A stretch of 64,000 bases of DNA. It comes from Streptomyces sp. NBC_00510. GTDB taxonomy: Bacteria; Actinomycetota; Actinomycetes; Streptomycetales; Streptomycetaceae. Under the pieces are notes generated by a model. The model did no database searches. It was not told the DNA's origin and saw only the letters and a list, made by a program, of their open reading frames with translations. This document shows, piece after piece, positions 36,406 through 47,280 of this stretch; position 1 is the stretch's first letter, and each line of letters opens with the position of its first letter. Made by a program: the position numbers and the translations under genes. Location of the stretch: assembly GCA_036013505.1 (NCBI GenBank), contig CP107851.1, positions 5,606,001 through 5,670,000 of the forward strand. Reading direction: 5' to 3'.

Positions 36406-36504
36406 CAATCGGAGCCGGAAGTCGCGTAAGGACAGCGGCCGTCCGCGCTCTCCCGGTGGACCGGAACGCATCCGGAGCGCACCGCCCGCCTGCCGAGGAA
36501 GGCC

Positions 36505-36930
36505 ATGCTGACCGACATCGACCACATCGTCAGGGCCCGTCTGCGCACCCCGCGCTCGGGGCCCCGGGGCCGGGAGATCACCGCGACCCTGCGCTACCGC
36601 CGCGACGACCCGCTCGCCGCCCGGATCACCTTCCCCGCGGAGGTCTCCCTCGACGGCGCCGAGGTGACCTGGGTCTTCGCCCGCGGGCTGCTCACGACGG
36701 GCCTGTACGAGCCCGCCGGGGAGGGCGACGTGCACATCCGGCCGAACGGGCCGGAGCACACCGCGATCGAGTTCCGCACCGACGAGGGCACCGCCCTCGT
36801 GGAGGTGCGCACCTCCGGTCTGCGGAGCTTCCTGGCCCGGGTGTACGAGGCCGTGCCGCCCGGGCAGGAACTGCGCCACCTGGACATGGACGCCGTCATC
36901 GCCGCCTTGCTGGACGCCGACGGCGAGTGA
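36505..36930 (+). CDS. SsgA-like protein (SALP family)
   Basis: A 141-residue protein with the SALP core: an N-terminal beta region, EVTWVFARGLLTTGLYEPAGEGDVHIRP near 52-79, and LRSFLARVYEAVPPGQE near 110-126. SALPs are unique to sporulating actinomycetes and control septum positioning, peptidoglycan maintenance and spore maturation. Which of the Ssg paralogs this is cannot be decided by eye. ATG 36505 with GAGGAAGG upstream. A Crp-type site lies 100 bp upstream. Confidence 0.85.
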   Translation: MLTDIDHIVRARLRTPRSGPRGREITATLRYRRDDPLAARITFPAEVSLDGAEVTWVFARGLLTTGLYEPAGEGDVHIRPNGPEHTAIEFRTDEGTALVEVRTSGLRSFLARVYEAVPPGQELRHLDMDAVIAALLDADGE

Positions 36931-36981
36931 CCGCCCCACGGCCGGCGGCCGCCCCCACGGCCCGGGGGCGGCCCGTGGGGG

Positions 36982-39266
<2,285 letters not shown>

Positions 39267-39270
<4 letters not shown>

Positions 39271-39476
39271 GCCGGCCCGACCAGTTCGTAGCCCGCCTCG
39301 TCGACGGCCGCGCGGACGGCCTCCTCCTCCAGGGGCGCGTCGGAGTCGATGGTGAGCAGGCCGGTCTTGGCGTCCACCGTGATGCCGGTCACACCGGGGA
39401 GGGTCGAGACCTCCTTGCTGACCGCGGACTCGCAGTGACCGCAGCTCATCCCGGAGACGCTGTAGCTGACAGACAT
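39267..39476 (-). CDS. copZ: Copper chaperone CopZ-like heavy-metal-associated protein
   Basis: A 69-residue single HMA domain, with metal-binding MSCGHC (Cys12, Cys15) after the first strand and a ferredoxin-like length. It would hand Cu(I) to the ATPase encoded downstream. ATG 39476 with AGGAG upstream. A CsoR-type operator lies 76-92 bp upstream. Confidence 0.9.
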
Positions 39477-39551
39477 GGGTTCTCCTCGTGCGTTCTGTGC
39501 GTGTTCCGGTGTACGGCGTCGGGCACCGTGCCGTCCACCCACCACCAAACT

Positions 39552-39568
39552 ATACCCCCTAGGGGTAT
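39552..39568. promoter_or_regulatory. CsoR-type operator
   Basis: ATACCCC-CTA-GGGGTAT contains TACCC-N5-GGGTA exactly, the CsoR consensus in Streptomyces. It lies in front of copZ-copA, so the operon should be derepressed by Cu(I). Confidence 0.82.
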
Positions 39569-39650
39569 CGGGGAAGGGGAGGGTGGGGGAGTGGGGGGTG
39601 GTGTGGCGCGGGGTTCCGCCTTCTCGCGGGCGCACGCCACGATGCCGTCC

Positions 39651-40081
39651 ATGACAACTCGGCCCGCGCCGCCGCGCCTTGACCCGCTCGGCCGTGACCG
39701 GCACGGGGAGAACGCGGCCCTGCGCGCCCTCGGCCCGGTCGCGCGCGTCGAGCGTCGAGGACATCCCGGTCGGGGACACCGTCATCCCCCGGGAGCGACG
39801 CCTTCCTCGCCTCCTACGCCGCGGCCGGACGCGATCCGGAGCGGCACGGCCCCGACGCCGGCCGCTTCGACGTCACCCGCCCCGCCGGCCGCCACCTCGC
39901 CTTCGGGTACGGGCCGCACCACTGCCTGGGCACCGCGCCGGTCCGCCTGGAGGCGGAGATCGCGCTGCCCGCGCTGTCTTCACGGTTCCCGGGCCTGCGG
40001 GCCGCCACCGCGCCCGGAGAGCTGGAGCCGCTGCGGTCGATGGTGGGCAACGGCGTGCAGGTCTTCCCCGTCACGGCGTGA
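39651..40081 (+). pseudogene. Cytochrome P450 remnant: internal deletion and frameshift
   Basis: The start encodes a P450-like N terminus (MTTRPAPPRLDPLGRDRH then NAALRALGPVARVE). This jumps within a few codons, in another frame, to the C-terminal region EDIPVGDTVIP. It shifts frame again near a C/G run at 39786-39793 to SDAFLASYAAAGRDPERHG, the heme-binding FGYGPHHCLG (about 39902-39931) and a normal P450 end at the TGA at 40081. About 250 central residues (I-helix, ExxR) are missing. Two frame changes plus the deletion mean no functional P450 can be made. Confidence 0.82.
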
Positions 40082-40107
40082 GGCCGGGCCCCGGGGCGCC
40101 TGCCCGC

Positions 40108-40509
40108 TCAGGACCAGAAGCGGTTGGCGGCGTCGAGGTCGCCCACGCACTCGTCCAGGTCCGTGATCCGGTCGCCGACGATCCGGAACACGATGCCGCC
40201 CGGCTGGTCGAGGTATCCGCCCCCGCGCTCGGCCGTGAGGTGGTGGAGGGACATCGCGTGGCCCCGGCCGTCGACGAGCACCTGCCGCAACTGGACCCGC
40301 ATGCTGCCGTCGGTCTCCTCGGCGAGCCTGCGGTAGTAGCCGATGATCTCGTCCCGGCCCTTGTAGTGACCGGCGAGCGGATGGTCGCCGGGCGAGTGGT
40401 GGGCCGCGTCCCCGGCCAGCAGCCGGGCCAGCGCGTCCATGTCGCCCCGGGTCAGCGCCGCGTACACCTTGTGGACCAGCATGGCGTGCGGGTGTCCCGC
40501 CATGGCCAT
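40108..40509 (-). CDS. SnoaL-like / NTF2-fold protein
   Basis: A 133-residue protein. The NTF2-like pattern is visible: an N-terminal helix KVYAALTRGDMDALARLLAGD, then HPLAGHYKGRDEIIGYYRRL and DECVGDLDAANRFW at the end. The fold serves small isomerases, hydrolases and monooxygenases and many proteins of unknown role. ATG 40509 (AAAGG 5 bp upstream). It faces the P450 remnant. Function unknown. Confidence 0.75.
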   Translation of the reverse strand: MAMAGHPHAMLVHKVYAALTRGDMDALARLLAGDAAHHSPGDHPLAGHYKGRDEIIGYYRRLAEETDGSMRVQLRQVLVDGRGHAMSLHHLTAERGGGYLDQPGGIVFRIVGDRITDLDECVGDLDAANRFWS

Positions 40510-40665
40510 CGCCGCCTTTCCCTGCCGTCCGTCCACCGACCGACACCAGCCACCCTGGCACCGGTCCCCGGCGGGCGCACCCGCTGCGGCCGTGACGGAT
40601 CGTCGGCCGGGCCGCCGGCTCCGCCCGGCAGGTCTGTATGGCCCTCGCACTGGCCATCGGATGGG

Positions 40666-40691
40666 GATTCGATAGCTCGCACGATCGAATC
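40666..40691. promoter_or_regulatory. Candidate Lrp/AsnC-type operator
   Basis: GATTCGAT-N10-ATCGAATC, an 8+8 perfect inverted repeat, about 70 bp before the aminotransferase-lrp operon. Likely target of the Lrp-type regulator encoded by the second gene. Confidence 0.6.
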
Positions 40692-40761
40692 ACGTGTATG
40701 GGGATGGATCAGCGATGGAATCACGCGTAGGGTCGGAGCCGTCCGTCGCCGAGGAGGCCCC

Positions 40762-42120
40762 ATGTCCGTCGACCGCACCCGCCTGAAGGAACTGCTCGCC
40801 CGGGAGACCGCCGAGGCCGCCGCCCGCAACCCGAAGTCACGGGCCGCGTACGAGGCGGCCGACCACCTCTTCGGCCGGGTGCCGATGACCTGGATGAACA
40901 AGAACGCGGGAGCCTTCCCCCGCTACCTCGCCGGTGCCCGCGGCGCCCGTGTGACCGACATCGACGGCCACGAGTACGTCGACTTCTGCCTCGGCGACAC
41001 CGGCGCCATGGCCGGGCACTCCCCGGAGCCCGTCGCCGCGGCGATCGAGAGCCGCTACCGCGAGCAGGGCGGCGCCACGGCGATGCTGCCCACCGAGGAC
41101 GCCGAGTGGGTCGGCGCCGAACTGGCCCGCCGCTTCGGGCTGCCCCGCTGGTCGTACTCGCTGACGGCCACCGACGCCAACCGCTGGGCGATCCGGCTCG
41201 CCCGGGCCGTCACCGGACGGCAGAAGATCCTCTTCAACAGCTACTGCTACCACGGCAGCGTCGACGAGTCCCTGATCGTCACCGGCCCCGGCGGCCGCGG
41301 CGGGGCGAGCCGCCCCGGCAACGTCGGAGCGCCCTGCGACGTCACGCTGACCAGCCGCGTCGCGGAGTTCAACGACCTGGAGGGCCTGGAACGGGAGCTC
41401 GCCCACGGGGACGTGGCCGCCGTCCTGATGGAGCCCGCCCTCACCAACATCGGGATCGTGCTGCCCGAGCCCGGCTACCTGGAGGGCGTCCGCGAGATCA
41501 CCCGTCGGCACGGCGTCCTGCTGATCAACGACGAGACCCACACCTTCTCCGCGGGGCCGGGCGGCGCCACCGCCGCCTGGAACCTCGACCCCGACATCCT
41601 GACCATCGGCAAGGCCATCGCCGGCGGCGTACCGGCCGGTGCCTACGGCCTCTCCGCCGACCTCGCCGACCGTCTCCTGTCCCGCGGCGACCTCGACCTG
41701 GTCGACATGGGCGGCGTCGGCGGCACCCTCGCAGGCAACGCCCTGTCCGTCGCCGCCATGCGCGCCACCCTCGAACACGTCCTCACCGACGAGGCCTTCA
41801 CCGGCATGTCCGCCCTCGCCGCCCGCTTCGAGCGGGGCGTCGCCGACGCCGTCGCCGCGCACGGCCTGCCCTGGTCCGTCAGCCGCCTCGGCGCCCGTAC
41901 GGAATACCGCTTCGCCGCGCCCGCGCCGCGCGACGGTACCGAGTCGGCGGCCGTCTCCGACCCTGATCTGGAGGACTTCCTGCACCTGTGGCTGGCCAAC
42001 CGCGGCATCCTCATGACGCCGTTCCACAACATGGCCCTGATGTGCCCGGCCACCACCGAGGCCGACGTCGACACCCACACCGCCCTCTTCGCCGGTGCGC
42101 TGGCCGAACTGGCAGGCTGA
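40762..42120 (+). CDS. Class III aminotransferase (glutamate-1-semialdehyde aminomutase-like)
   Basis: A 452-residue PLP enzyme with GARVTDIDGHEYVDFCLGDTGAMAGHSP near 56, LINDETHTFSAGPGG near 255 and the PLP lysine in LTIGKAIAGGVPAG near 285. The general plan is that of HemL-like/omega aminotransferases. Because the Lrp-type regulator follows with a 5-bp gap, the natural substrate is likely an amino acid, not glutamate-1-semialdehyde for haem. ATG 40762 with GAGGAGG upstream. The palindrome at 40666 probably controls it. Confidence 0.85.
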   Translation: MSVDRTRLKELLARETAEAAARNPKSRAAYEAADHLFGRVPMTWMNKNAGAFPRYLAGARGARVTDIDGHEYVDFCLGDTGAMAGHSPEPVAAAIESRYREQGGATAMLPTEDAEWVGAELARRFGLPRWSYSLTATDANRWAIRLARAVTGRQKILFNSYCYHGSVDESLIVTGPGGRGGASRPGNVGAPCDVTLTSRVAEFNDLEGLERELAHGDVAAVLMEPALTNIGIVLPEPGYLEGVREITRRHGVLLINDETHTFSAGPGGATAAWNLDPDILTIGKAIAGGVPAGAYGLSADLADRLLSRGDLDLVDMGGVGGTLAGNALSVAAMRATLEHVLTDEAFTGMSALAARFERGVADAVAAHGLPWSVSRLGARTEYRFAAPAPRDGTESAAVSDPDLEDFLHLWLANRGILMTPFHNMALMCPATTEADVDTHTALFAGALAELAG

Positions 42121-42125
42121 ACCAC

Positions 42126-42566
42126 GTGGACGACATCGACCGCGCCATCCTCCGCGAACTCCAGACCGACGGCCGCATCCCCTACGCGGACCTCGGCCCG
42201 AAGGTCGGGCTCTCCCCTTCCGCCGCCCGCCAGCGACTGCAGCGGCTCATCGACGGCAAGGTCGTGCAGGTCGTGGGCGTCACCGACCCCATGGCCATGG
42301 GCGGGCAGGCGATGGCGCTGCTCGGCGTCCGCGTGGACGGCGACCCGCGTGCGGTCGCGGACACGCTCGCCGCCCGGGACGAGGTCGTCTACGCGGTCCT
42401 CACCGCCGGGCCCTACGCCCTCTTCGCCGAGGTCGTCTGCCCGGGCCCGTCCGACCTGCTGGACTTCGTCAACGACGTCGTCAGGGCCGTCGAAGGAGTC
42501 GCGGGGGTGGACACCTTCCCGTACTTCGGCATCCACACCCACCGCTTCCTGTGGGACGTGGGCTGA
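42126..42566 (+). CDS. Lrp/AsnC-family transcriptional regulator
   Basis: A 146-residue regulator. The HTH is in DDIDRAILRELQTDGRIPYADLGPKVGLSPSAARQRLQRL and the C-terminal RAM (ligand-binding) domain has VVYAVLTAGPYALFAEVVC. GTG start at 42126, 5 bp after the aminotransferase stop, so co-translated. Likely a local autoregulator that senses an amino acid handled by the aminotransferase. Confidence 0.9.
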   Translation: MDDIDRAILRELQTDGRIPYADLGPKVGLSPSAARQRLQRLIDGKVVQVVGVTDPMAMGGQAMALLGVRVDGDPRAVADTLAARDEVVYAVLTAGPYALFAEVVCPGPSDLLDFVNDVVRAVEGVAGVDTFPYFGIHTHRFLWDVG

Positions 42567-42579
42567 CCCGCGGGCCCGG

Positions 42580-42801
42580 TCAGCCCTTCGGGACGACGCG
42601 CAGGGCGCGGTAGTCGTAGCCGTCCTGCGCGAATCCGGGCGCCTCCCACTCCAGGGCCACCGACTGGCCGGCGGACAGGGTGCGGAAGCCGTTCATCTCG
42701 ATGTCGCTGTAGTGGGCGAAGCACCCCCCGGGCGTCTCGGGGCAGTCCAGCACGCCCCAGCCCTCTTCCTCGTACCACTCGCGTACGGTCGCGTTCGCCA
42801 T
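42580..42801 (-). CDS. Cold-shock-domain protein (divergent)
   Basis: A 73-residue single cold-shock domain. The start EEEGWGVLDCPETPGGCFAHYSDI replaces the usual KGFGFI...VFVHFS motif. GWGVL and FAHYSDI keep the RNP1/RNP2 positions in part, and LSAGQSVALEWE matches the family's end. Nucleic-acid binding is likely weaker or different from CspA. Confidence 0.78.
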   Translation of the reverse strand: MANATVREWYEEEGWGVLDCPETPGGCFAHYSDIEMNGFRTLSAGQSVALEWEAPGFAQDGYDYRALRVVPKG

Positions 42802-42939
42802 GCCCGCAGCCTAAGCGCGTCCGCGCCACGGGGCGCCGTCGCCTCCGCCGCCCGGTGTAACGCTTTCGCGGCGCGGCGCGCCCCACTCAGTAGCCACACG
42901 CGTCACACGCGGACGGGGACGACGGAGCGAAGGGGCACG

Positions 42940-43359
42940 ATGAAGCAGGGCGTGAGCAATCCACCGGCGACGGTTCTGGGTCCTCGTCTCGCCGCGGATG
43001 TCGTGTCCATGGCCAGGGAGGGCTCCCGTGTCAGGCTCGACTACTCCCCGGCCAGCCTCGGCCTGGTCGACCGCGTCATCGAGGCGATCCGCGGCGAGCA
43101 GCCGCCCCTCGAGGCCGTCACCCCCACGCTCCGCGGCTTCGGCGCCTACACGGGCGAGGTGCTGGTCCGCACCGCAGGAGCGACCTGGGTGGACTTCGAC
43201 GAGGAACAGCGGGATACATTCGGCCAGCCGTTCGGAATCCGGACGCCCGACGGAAGGGTGTGGAACCCGCTGGGCAAGGCCGTCAAGCGCTACGAGAACG
43301 GGCCGGTGGACAGCCTGCGCCTCTTCTGCCTCTCCGTGGCGGGCCGGGCCGAGGGGTGA
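42940..43359 (+). CDS. Conserved hypothetical, possibly DUF6278
   Basis: A 139-residue soluble protein. It has a helix SLGLVDRVIEAIRGEQPP, then FGAYTGEVLVRTAGATWVDF and a C-terminal NPLGKAVKRYENGPVDSLRLFC. No catalytic motif is recognised. ATG 42940 with GAAGGGG upstream. Ends 62 bp before the ECF sigma gene and may be co-transcribed with it. Confidence 0.68.
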   Translation: MKQGVSNPPATVLGPRLAADVVSMAREGSRVRLDYSPASLGLVDRVIEAIRGEQPPLEAVTPTLRGFGAYTGEVLVRTAGATWVDFDEEQRDTFGQPFGIRTPDGRVWNPLGKAVKRYENGPVDSLRLFCLSVAGRAEG

Positions 43360-43421
43360 CGCCCGCCGCGCCGCGGCGCGGCAGGCAGCGGCACGGGGTC
43401 GACGAGCACGAAGAGGACGCA

Positions 43422-44006
43422 GTGGGCAAGGCGGAGGTCCGCCGGCGCGGCCGGATGGGCGAGGAGGAACTGGGCGACGCGGTCCAGCGCGCCCGCGCCG
43501 GCGACGAGACCGCGTTCGGCGCCCTCTACCGGGAGGTCCATCCGATGCTCCTGGGCTACCTGCACGGCCTGGTCGGCGACGACGCCGAGGACGTGGCCTC
43601 CGAGACCTGGCACGACGTCGTACGGGACCTGCGAGGCTTCCGCGGCGGCGGCCAGGCCTTCCGGGGCTGGGCCGCCACCATCGCCCGGCACCGGGCCCTT
43701 GACCACCTCCGCCGGACCAGGGCCCGGCCGCGCACCGCGCCCCTGGAGGAACGCACCGCCGAACCCTCGACCCTCGAGGACGCCGGAGGCACCGCCCTGG
43801 AGAACCTGTCCACGCGGCGCGCGCTCGAACTGATCGCGACCCTGCCCCAGGACCAGGCCGAGGCCGTGCTGCTGCGGGTCGTGGTCGGGCTCAACGCCCC
43901 CGCCGCGGCCAAGGTCCTCGGCAAGCGCCCGGGAGCGGTGCGGACCGCCGCCCACCGGGGCCTGAAACGCCTCGCGGAGCGCCTCGACGGCGCCATGGAG
44001 AAGTGA
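43422..44006 (+). CDS. ECF-type RNA polymerase sigma factor
   Basis: A 194-residue sigma-70 family protein. Region 2 contains FGALYREVHPMLLGYLHGLVGDDAEDVASETWHDVVRDL and FRGWAATIARHRALDHLRR. Region 4 contains LPQDQAEAVLLRVVVGLNAPAAAKVLGKRPGAVRTAAHRGLKRL. GTG 43422 (AGAGGA upstream) or ATG 43455 are both possible. The next gene encodes a membrane protein that might be its anti-sigma factor, but it lacks the zinc motif HxxxCxxC. Confidence 0.88.
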   Translation: MGKAEVRRRGRMGEEELGDAVQRARAGDETAFGALYREVHPMLLGYLHGLVGDDAEDVASETWHDVVRDLRGFRGGGQAFRGWAATIARHRALDHLRRTRARPRTAPLEERTAEPSTLEDAGGTALENLSTRRALELIATLPQDQAEAVLLRVVVGLNAPAAAKVLGKRPGAVRTAAHRGLKRLAERLDGAMEK

Positions 44007-44017
44007 CGGACTGACGG

Positions 44018-44752
44018 ATGAGGAACAGCCGAGCACACGACGACCGGATGGACGCGGCCCTGGCCGAGCGCCTCCTCGACGCGGACCGCAGCGCGGCCGG
44101 CGACGACCCTGCGGACGCCCTCGCACGCCTGCTCACGGCCGCCGCGGCACCGCTGCCGGGCGACCCCGAACGCGAGCGCGCCGTGCTGGCGGCCTTCCGG
44201 GAGGCCCGATCCGCCACGAGCGATGGGCACGGCCGGAGGCGGGCCCGCCGCGGCCGGTCCGCCCGGCGCACCAGGGCGGCGCTCGGCGGGCTCGCGGCGG
44301 CCTTCGCCCTCGGCGGAGTGGCCGTGGCCGCGCAGACCGGCTCGCTCCCCGGCCCCTTCCACCCGGTCACGGCCGGACCCCGGCCGGTGTCGCCCGCGCC
44401 GTCCTCCGCTCCCGCGGGCCTGGGCGGCGGCACGCGCACCGCGTCCCCGCGCGGCACCACCGCCGCGCCCACGGCCCCGCTCACGACCCCGCCCGTCCCG
44501 TCACGCGGCCCGCACGCCTCGGTGCCCCCGCTCGCCGCGCCTACGGACGCCGGGCTGAAGGGACTGTGCCAGACGTACGTCAAGGCCGCCGAGCACCACA
44601 AGAGCGTCAACGCCTCGACCCTGGCCCGGCTGGAACGTGCGGCCGGCGACGCCGCCGCCGTTCCCGCCTACTGCGCCCGGCTCACCGGCGCCCCCGAGGT
44701 CACGGCTCCGCCGGTCCGCTCGGAGACCCCGGAGGGAGGCCGCCGCCGCTGA
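44018..44752 (+). CDS. Membrane protein downstream of ECF sigma, possible anti-sigma factor
   Basis: A 244-residue protein. The N-terminal cytoplasmic region of about 85 residues ends in a basic patch, one transmembrane segment lies at about 88-108 and a Pro/Thr/Ala-rich outer region of about 80 residues follows. A small C-terminal domain has two cysteines (GLCQTYVKAAEHHKSVNASTLARLERAAGD, YCARL). It starts 12 bp after the sigma gene, so it is co-transcribed. The topology fits an anti-sigma factor, but no ASD-type zinc motif is present, so this is only a suggestion. Confidence 0.6.
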   Translation: MRNSRAHDDRMDAALAERLLDADRSAAGDDPADALARLLTAAAAPLPGDPERERAVLAAFREARSATSDGHGRRRARRGRSARRTRAALGGLAAAFALGGVAVAAQTGSLPGPFHPVTAGPRPVSPAPSSAPAGLGGGTRTASPRGTTAAPTAPLTTPPVPSRGPHASVPPLAAPTDAGLKGLCQTYVKAAEHHKSVNASTLARLERAAGDAAAVPAYCARLTGAPEVTAPPVRSETPEGGRRR

Positions 44753-44773
44753 CCGGGCCGGCCCGACGGATCC

Positions 44774-45118
44774 TCAGCCCCACACCGAGCGGACGCCGTT
44801 GACCAGGTTGACGACCGTTCCCAGCACCAGGAACCAGCCGAAGCAGAGGTAGACCCGCCCCACGGTCCGGTCGCCCCGCGCCGGCGAGGACGCCTGACCG
44901 GGCGCAGCCGGAGCGGATTCCACGCGCACCGGCTCGTCGGGGGCGAGCAGGCCCCGCGCCGCGCGGCGCCACACGCGGCCCGCCCGTATGAGCACGATCG
45001 CCACGAGGCAGCAGAACGCCGCCGTCTGGAAGTAAGTGCCAGGTGATGCCAATTGCGCCGAGGCGTAGCTCTGCATGTACGCGTGACCTTCCAGGATTCC
45101 GGACGCGCCGGACCGCAC
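44774..45118 (-). CDS. Small two-helix membrane protein
   Basis: A 114-residue protein with hydrophobic segments at about 33-47 (FQTAAFCCLVAIVLI) and 90-106 (VYLCFGWFLVLGTVVNLVNG). An internal ATG at 45076 (MQSYASAQLASPG) is an equally good start. No known family recognised. Confidence 0.55.
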   Translation of the reverse strand: MRSGASGILEGHAYMQSYASAQLASPGTYFQTAAFCCLVAIVLIRAGRVWRRAARGLLAPDEPVRVESAPAAPGQASSPARGDRTVGRVYLCFGWFLVLGTVVNLVNGVRSVWG

Positions 45119-45315
45119 ACCGGCCTGCCCGTACCGACGGGCGAAGCGGTCGAGGACGGCCCGGCCGGCGAGCTTGGCAGAGAGCCGTACGCGGCCATCT
45201 TGTGATGATCCGCAACGCAGGTCAACACCCTCAGGCCGCCCGAAGTCAGGCGGACCGCACCGCGGAGCGGAAAGCGAGGAATCGCCCTATCCGCACACCC
45301 CCTTCCGGGAGCCGG

Positions 45316-45785
45316 TCAGAGGCAGGCGACGCAGTACAGCGTGTGGCCCGCCGCCGGCGCCCTCCGGGCCAGTTCGACGAACAGCCGCGCGCACTCCTCG
45401 GCCTCCCGGCGGTCCCCGAAGCGGACCTCCTCGATGCCCTCCCAGCGCGCGGCGATCCCCGGCAGGGCCTCGTCGCCGACGGCCGCGAGCGTGTCCCGCC
45501 AGGCCCCCGGTATCTCCTCGATCAACAGCCCCGGCTCCGCGTGCCACTGCGCCGGCTCGGGCCACACCGGCTCGGTCCGTCGTCCCCGCCCTCGAACCCG
45601 GCTCCCCGCGCGTAGGCGACCAGTTGCCCGAGCACGACGACAGGATCTAGGCCCTTCATCTCGAACCAGTCGGCCCCGGCCTCGTCGAGCCGCCACCAGG
45701 GATACCCGCGCCGGTCCGGCCCGACCGCCCAGTCGATCGCCGTGCCGCGGTCGGTGGTGTGGAAGGAGTCGTACCGCACGCCCAT
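45316..45785 (-). pseudogene. Frameshifted hypothetical gene
   Basis: The N-terminal part (MGVRYDSFHTTDRGTAIDWAV..., 45785 down to about 45575) and the C-terminal part (PEPAQWHAEPGLLIEEIPGAW... to 45316) are both convincingly coding but in different frames. They switch near a GGCGGGGACGACGG run at about 45575-45590. Joined they would make a protein of about 155 residues of unknown function. This is either a real frameshift or a one-base sequencing error. Confidence 0.65.
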
Positions 45786-45855
45786 CGCGCACCCCCCTGC
45801 CGTGTCCTGGTACCACCACGACCAGTGGAGCAGACGCCACTGACAACCGGCCCGA

Positions 45856-46428
45856 TCAGCCCGGCAGCCCGAACGCCGCCCGCGCTTCCGCCTCGGGGTC
45901 GGTCAGCTGCGACCCGCCGTCGGACATGAGGCGTCGGGCCTCGGCGGCACCCCCGGCGGAGAAGTTCGCCCGGGTCCAACCGGTGGCATCCCCGTCCGGC
46001 TCCCACGCGGCGTCGCCCACCCGGGCGGGCGCCGAGGCCGGCGACACCGTCACCACGCCCAGGGTGACGACCCCGTCCAGCGCGGTCACGCCGTCGCCCT
46101 TCCGTACGTAGTGCCCGCACCAGGCCGCCAGACCCACCCGCAGCCCGCCACCGGCACGGCGGATCTCGATCACCCGCTCGGTGCAGAAGCCGTGCGGCAC
46201 GGAACCGTCCTCCCCACGCAGTTCGGTCTCGCCGAGCGGGCCCGCCGGGTCCGTCGTCAGATAACGGTCCACCACGGGCAGCACCGCCCGCTCCAGCCCG
46301 CGATCGACCTCCGGCGCCCCCGGAACGGCCTGCCAGTACAGGACACTTGCGGCCACCGCCGCGAGCCCGGCACCGCCCAGGGACACCCCGAGCCGCCGTC
46401 CCCGTCCCTTGCCACCCTCCACACGCAA
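45856..46428 (-). CDS. Hypothetical exported or membrane-anchored protein
   Basis: A 190-residue protein with basic N terminus (GGKGRGRRLG), one hydrophobic helix at about 15-33 and an extracytoplasmic remainder containing two cysteines (HGFCTERV, AAWCGHYV) that could form a disulfide. No known domain recognised. Confidence 0.62.
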   Translation of the reverse strand: MRVEGGKGRGRRLGVSLGGAGLAAVAASVLYWQAVPGAPEVDRGLERAVLPVVDRYLTTDPAGPLGETELRGEDGSVPHGFCTERVIEIRRAGGGLRVGLAAWCGHYVRKGDGVTALDGVVTLGVVTVSPASAPARVGDAAWEPDGDATGWTRANFSAGGAAEARRLMSDGGSQLTDPEAEARAAFGLPG

Positions 46429-46547
46429 CCCCTCCCGGGGGTTACGGACTCAGGCCCCCGAGGAAAAGTTCCCGCCCGGCCCCGGCCGCCACATCTAGCA
46501 TGTGACCCCGCCGGTCAAGGGAACCGGCCGAGCCAAGGGGCTGATCC

Positions 46548-46916
46548 ATGGACGTCGAGCAGGTCATGGACTTCCTCGTCGACCACCGGGCCCCCAGCGT
46601 CGTCCCCGGCTACGTCTCCGAACAGCTCCTCTCCATGTCGTGGATCATCGACGCGGAGCACGTGGCCCGCATCGTCCAGGTGGCGAAGCGGTGGCTGCGG
46701 TCCGACGATCCGTTCTGCGCGGCCGTGGCGATCGGCCTGGAGAACGAGACGTATCTCGCCGACTCCTGGGAGGAGGTCGCCGCCCTGGCCGCACCCCTCA
46801 AGGAGCGGTTCCCGTCCATGGCCGCCGACGTGGACGCGTGGATGGCGCGGGCGGAACCCTCCTACGAGCGGCTGAGGCGCGGTTCCTTCTTCGAGCAGGC
46901 CGCCGACGGCCGCTGA
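46548..46916 (+). CDS. Conserved hypothetical protein (small, helical)
   Basis: A 122-residue soluble protein. It appears all-helical (VEQVMDFLVDHRAPS, EHVARIVQVAKRWLRSDDPFCAAVAIGLEN). ATG 46548 with weak RBS (AAGGGG). Not recognised. It is convergent with the next gene, 6 bp apart. Confidence 0.6.
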   Translation: MDVEQVMDFLVDHRAPSVVPGYVSEQLLSMSWIIDAEHVARIVQVAKRWLRSDDPFCAAVAIGLENETYLADSWEEVAALAAPLKERFPSMAADVDAWMARAEPSYERLRRGSFFEQAADGR

Positions 46917-46922
46917 CCCCAC

Positions 46923-47237
46923 TCACCCGGGCCGCCGCGGTCCCAACTCGAGGTCGAGCCGCGCGGGCCAGTCCCCGTCGGCCAGTTCTGAGGCCACGAG
47001 CAGATCGCGCCAGTCGACGAGCCCGGAGGACATCGCGTCCCCCAGTCGGCCGACGCTGCCCCGGGCGAGCAGTACGACCGCTGCCTGGACGCGCTCCGCC
47101 CAGTCCTCCCAGCCGTCGTCCCGGGCTCCGGCGCGGAGTTCGTCCACGAACCCCTCCAGGAGCGCGAGCACACCGGCAGCCGCCCCGGGGGCCGGGAAGT
47201 CGGCTTCCACCCGTTGCCGCAGACGTGCCGTGCTCAT
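46923..47237 (-). CDS. Hypothetical protein
   Basis: A 104-residue soluble, mainly helical protein. The features are a LLEGFVDELRAGARDDGWEDWAERV helix and an acidic-aromatic tail. No motif recognised. Coding bias looks real (GC-rich third positions), neighbours are equally obscure. Confidence 0.55.
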   Translation of the reverse strand: MSTARLRQRVEADFPAPGAAAGVLALLEGFVDELRAGARDDGWEDWAERVQAAVVLLARGSVGRLGDAMSSGLVDWRDLLVASELADGDWPARLDLELGPRRPG

Positions 47238-47280
47238 ACGGGCACGCTAACCGAAGTCGCTGCGGCGAGGCCCTCGTTCC

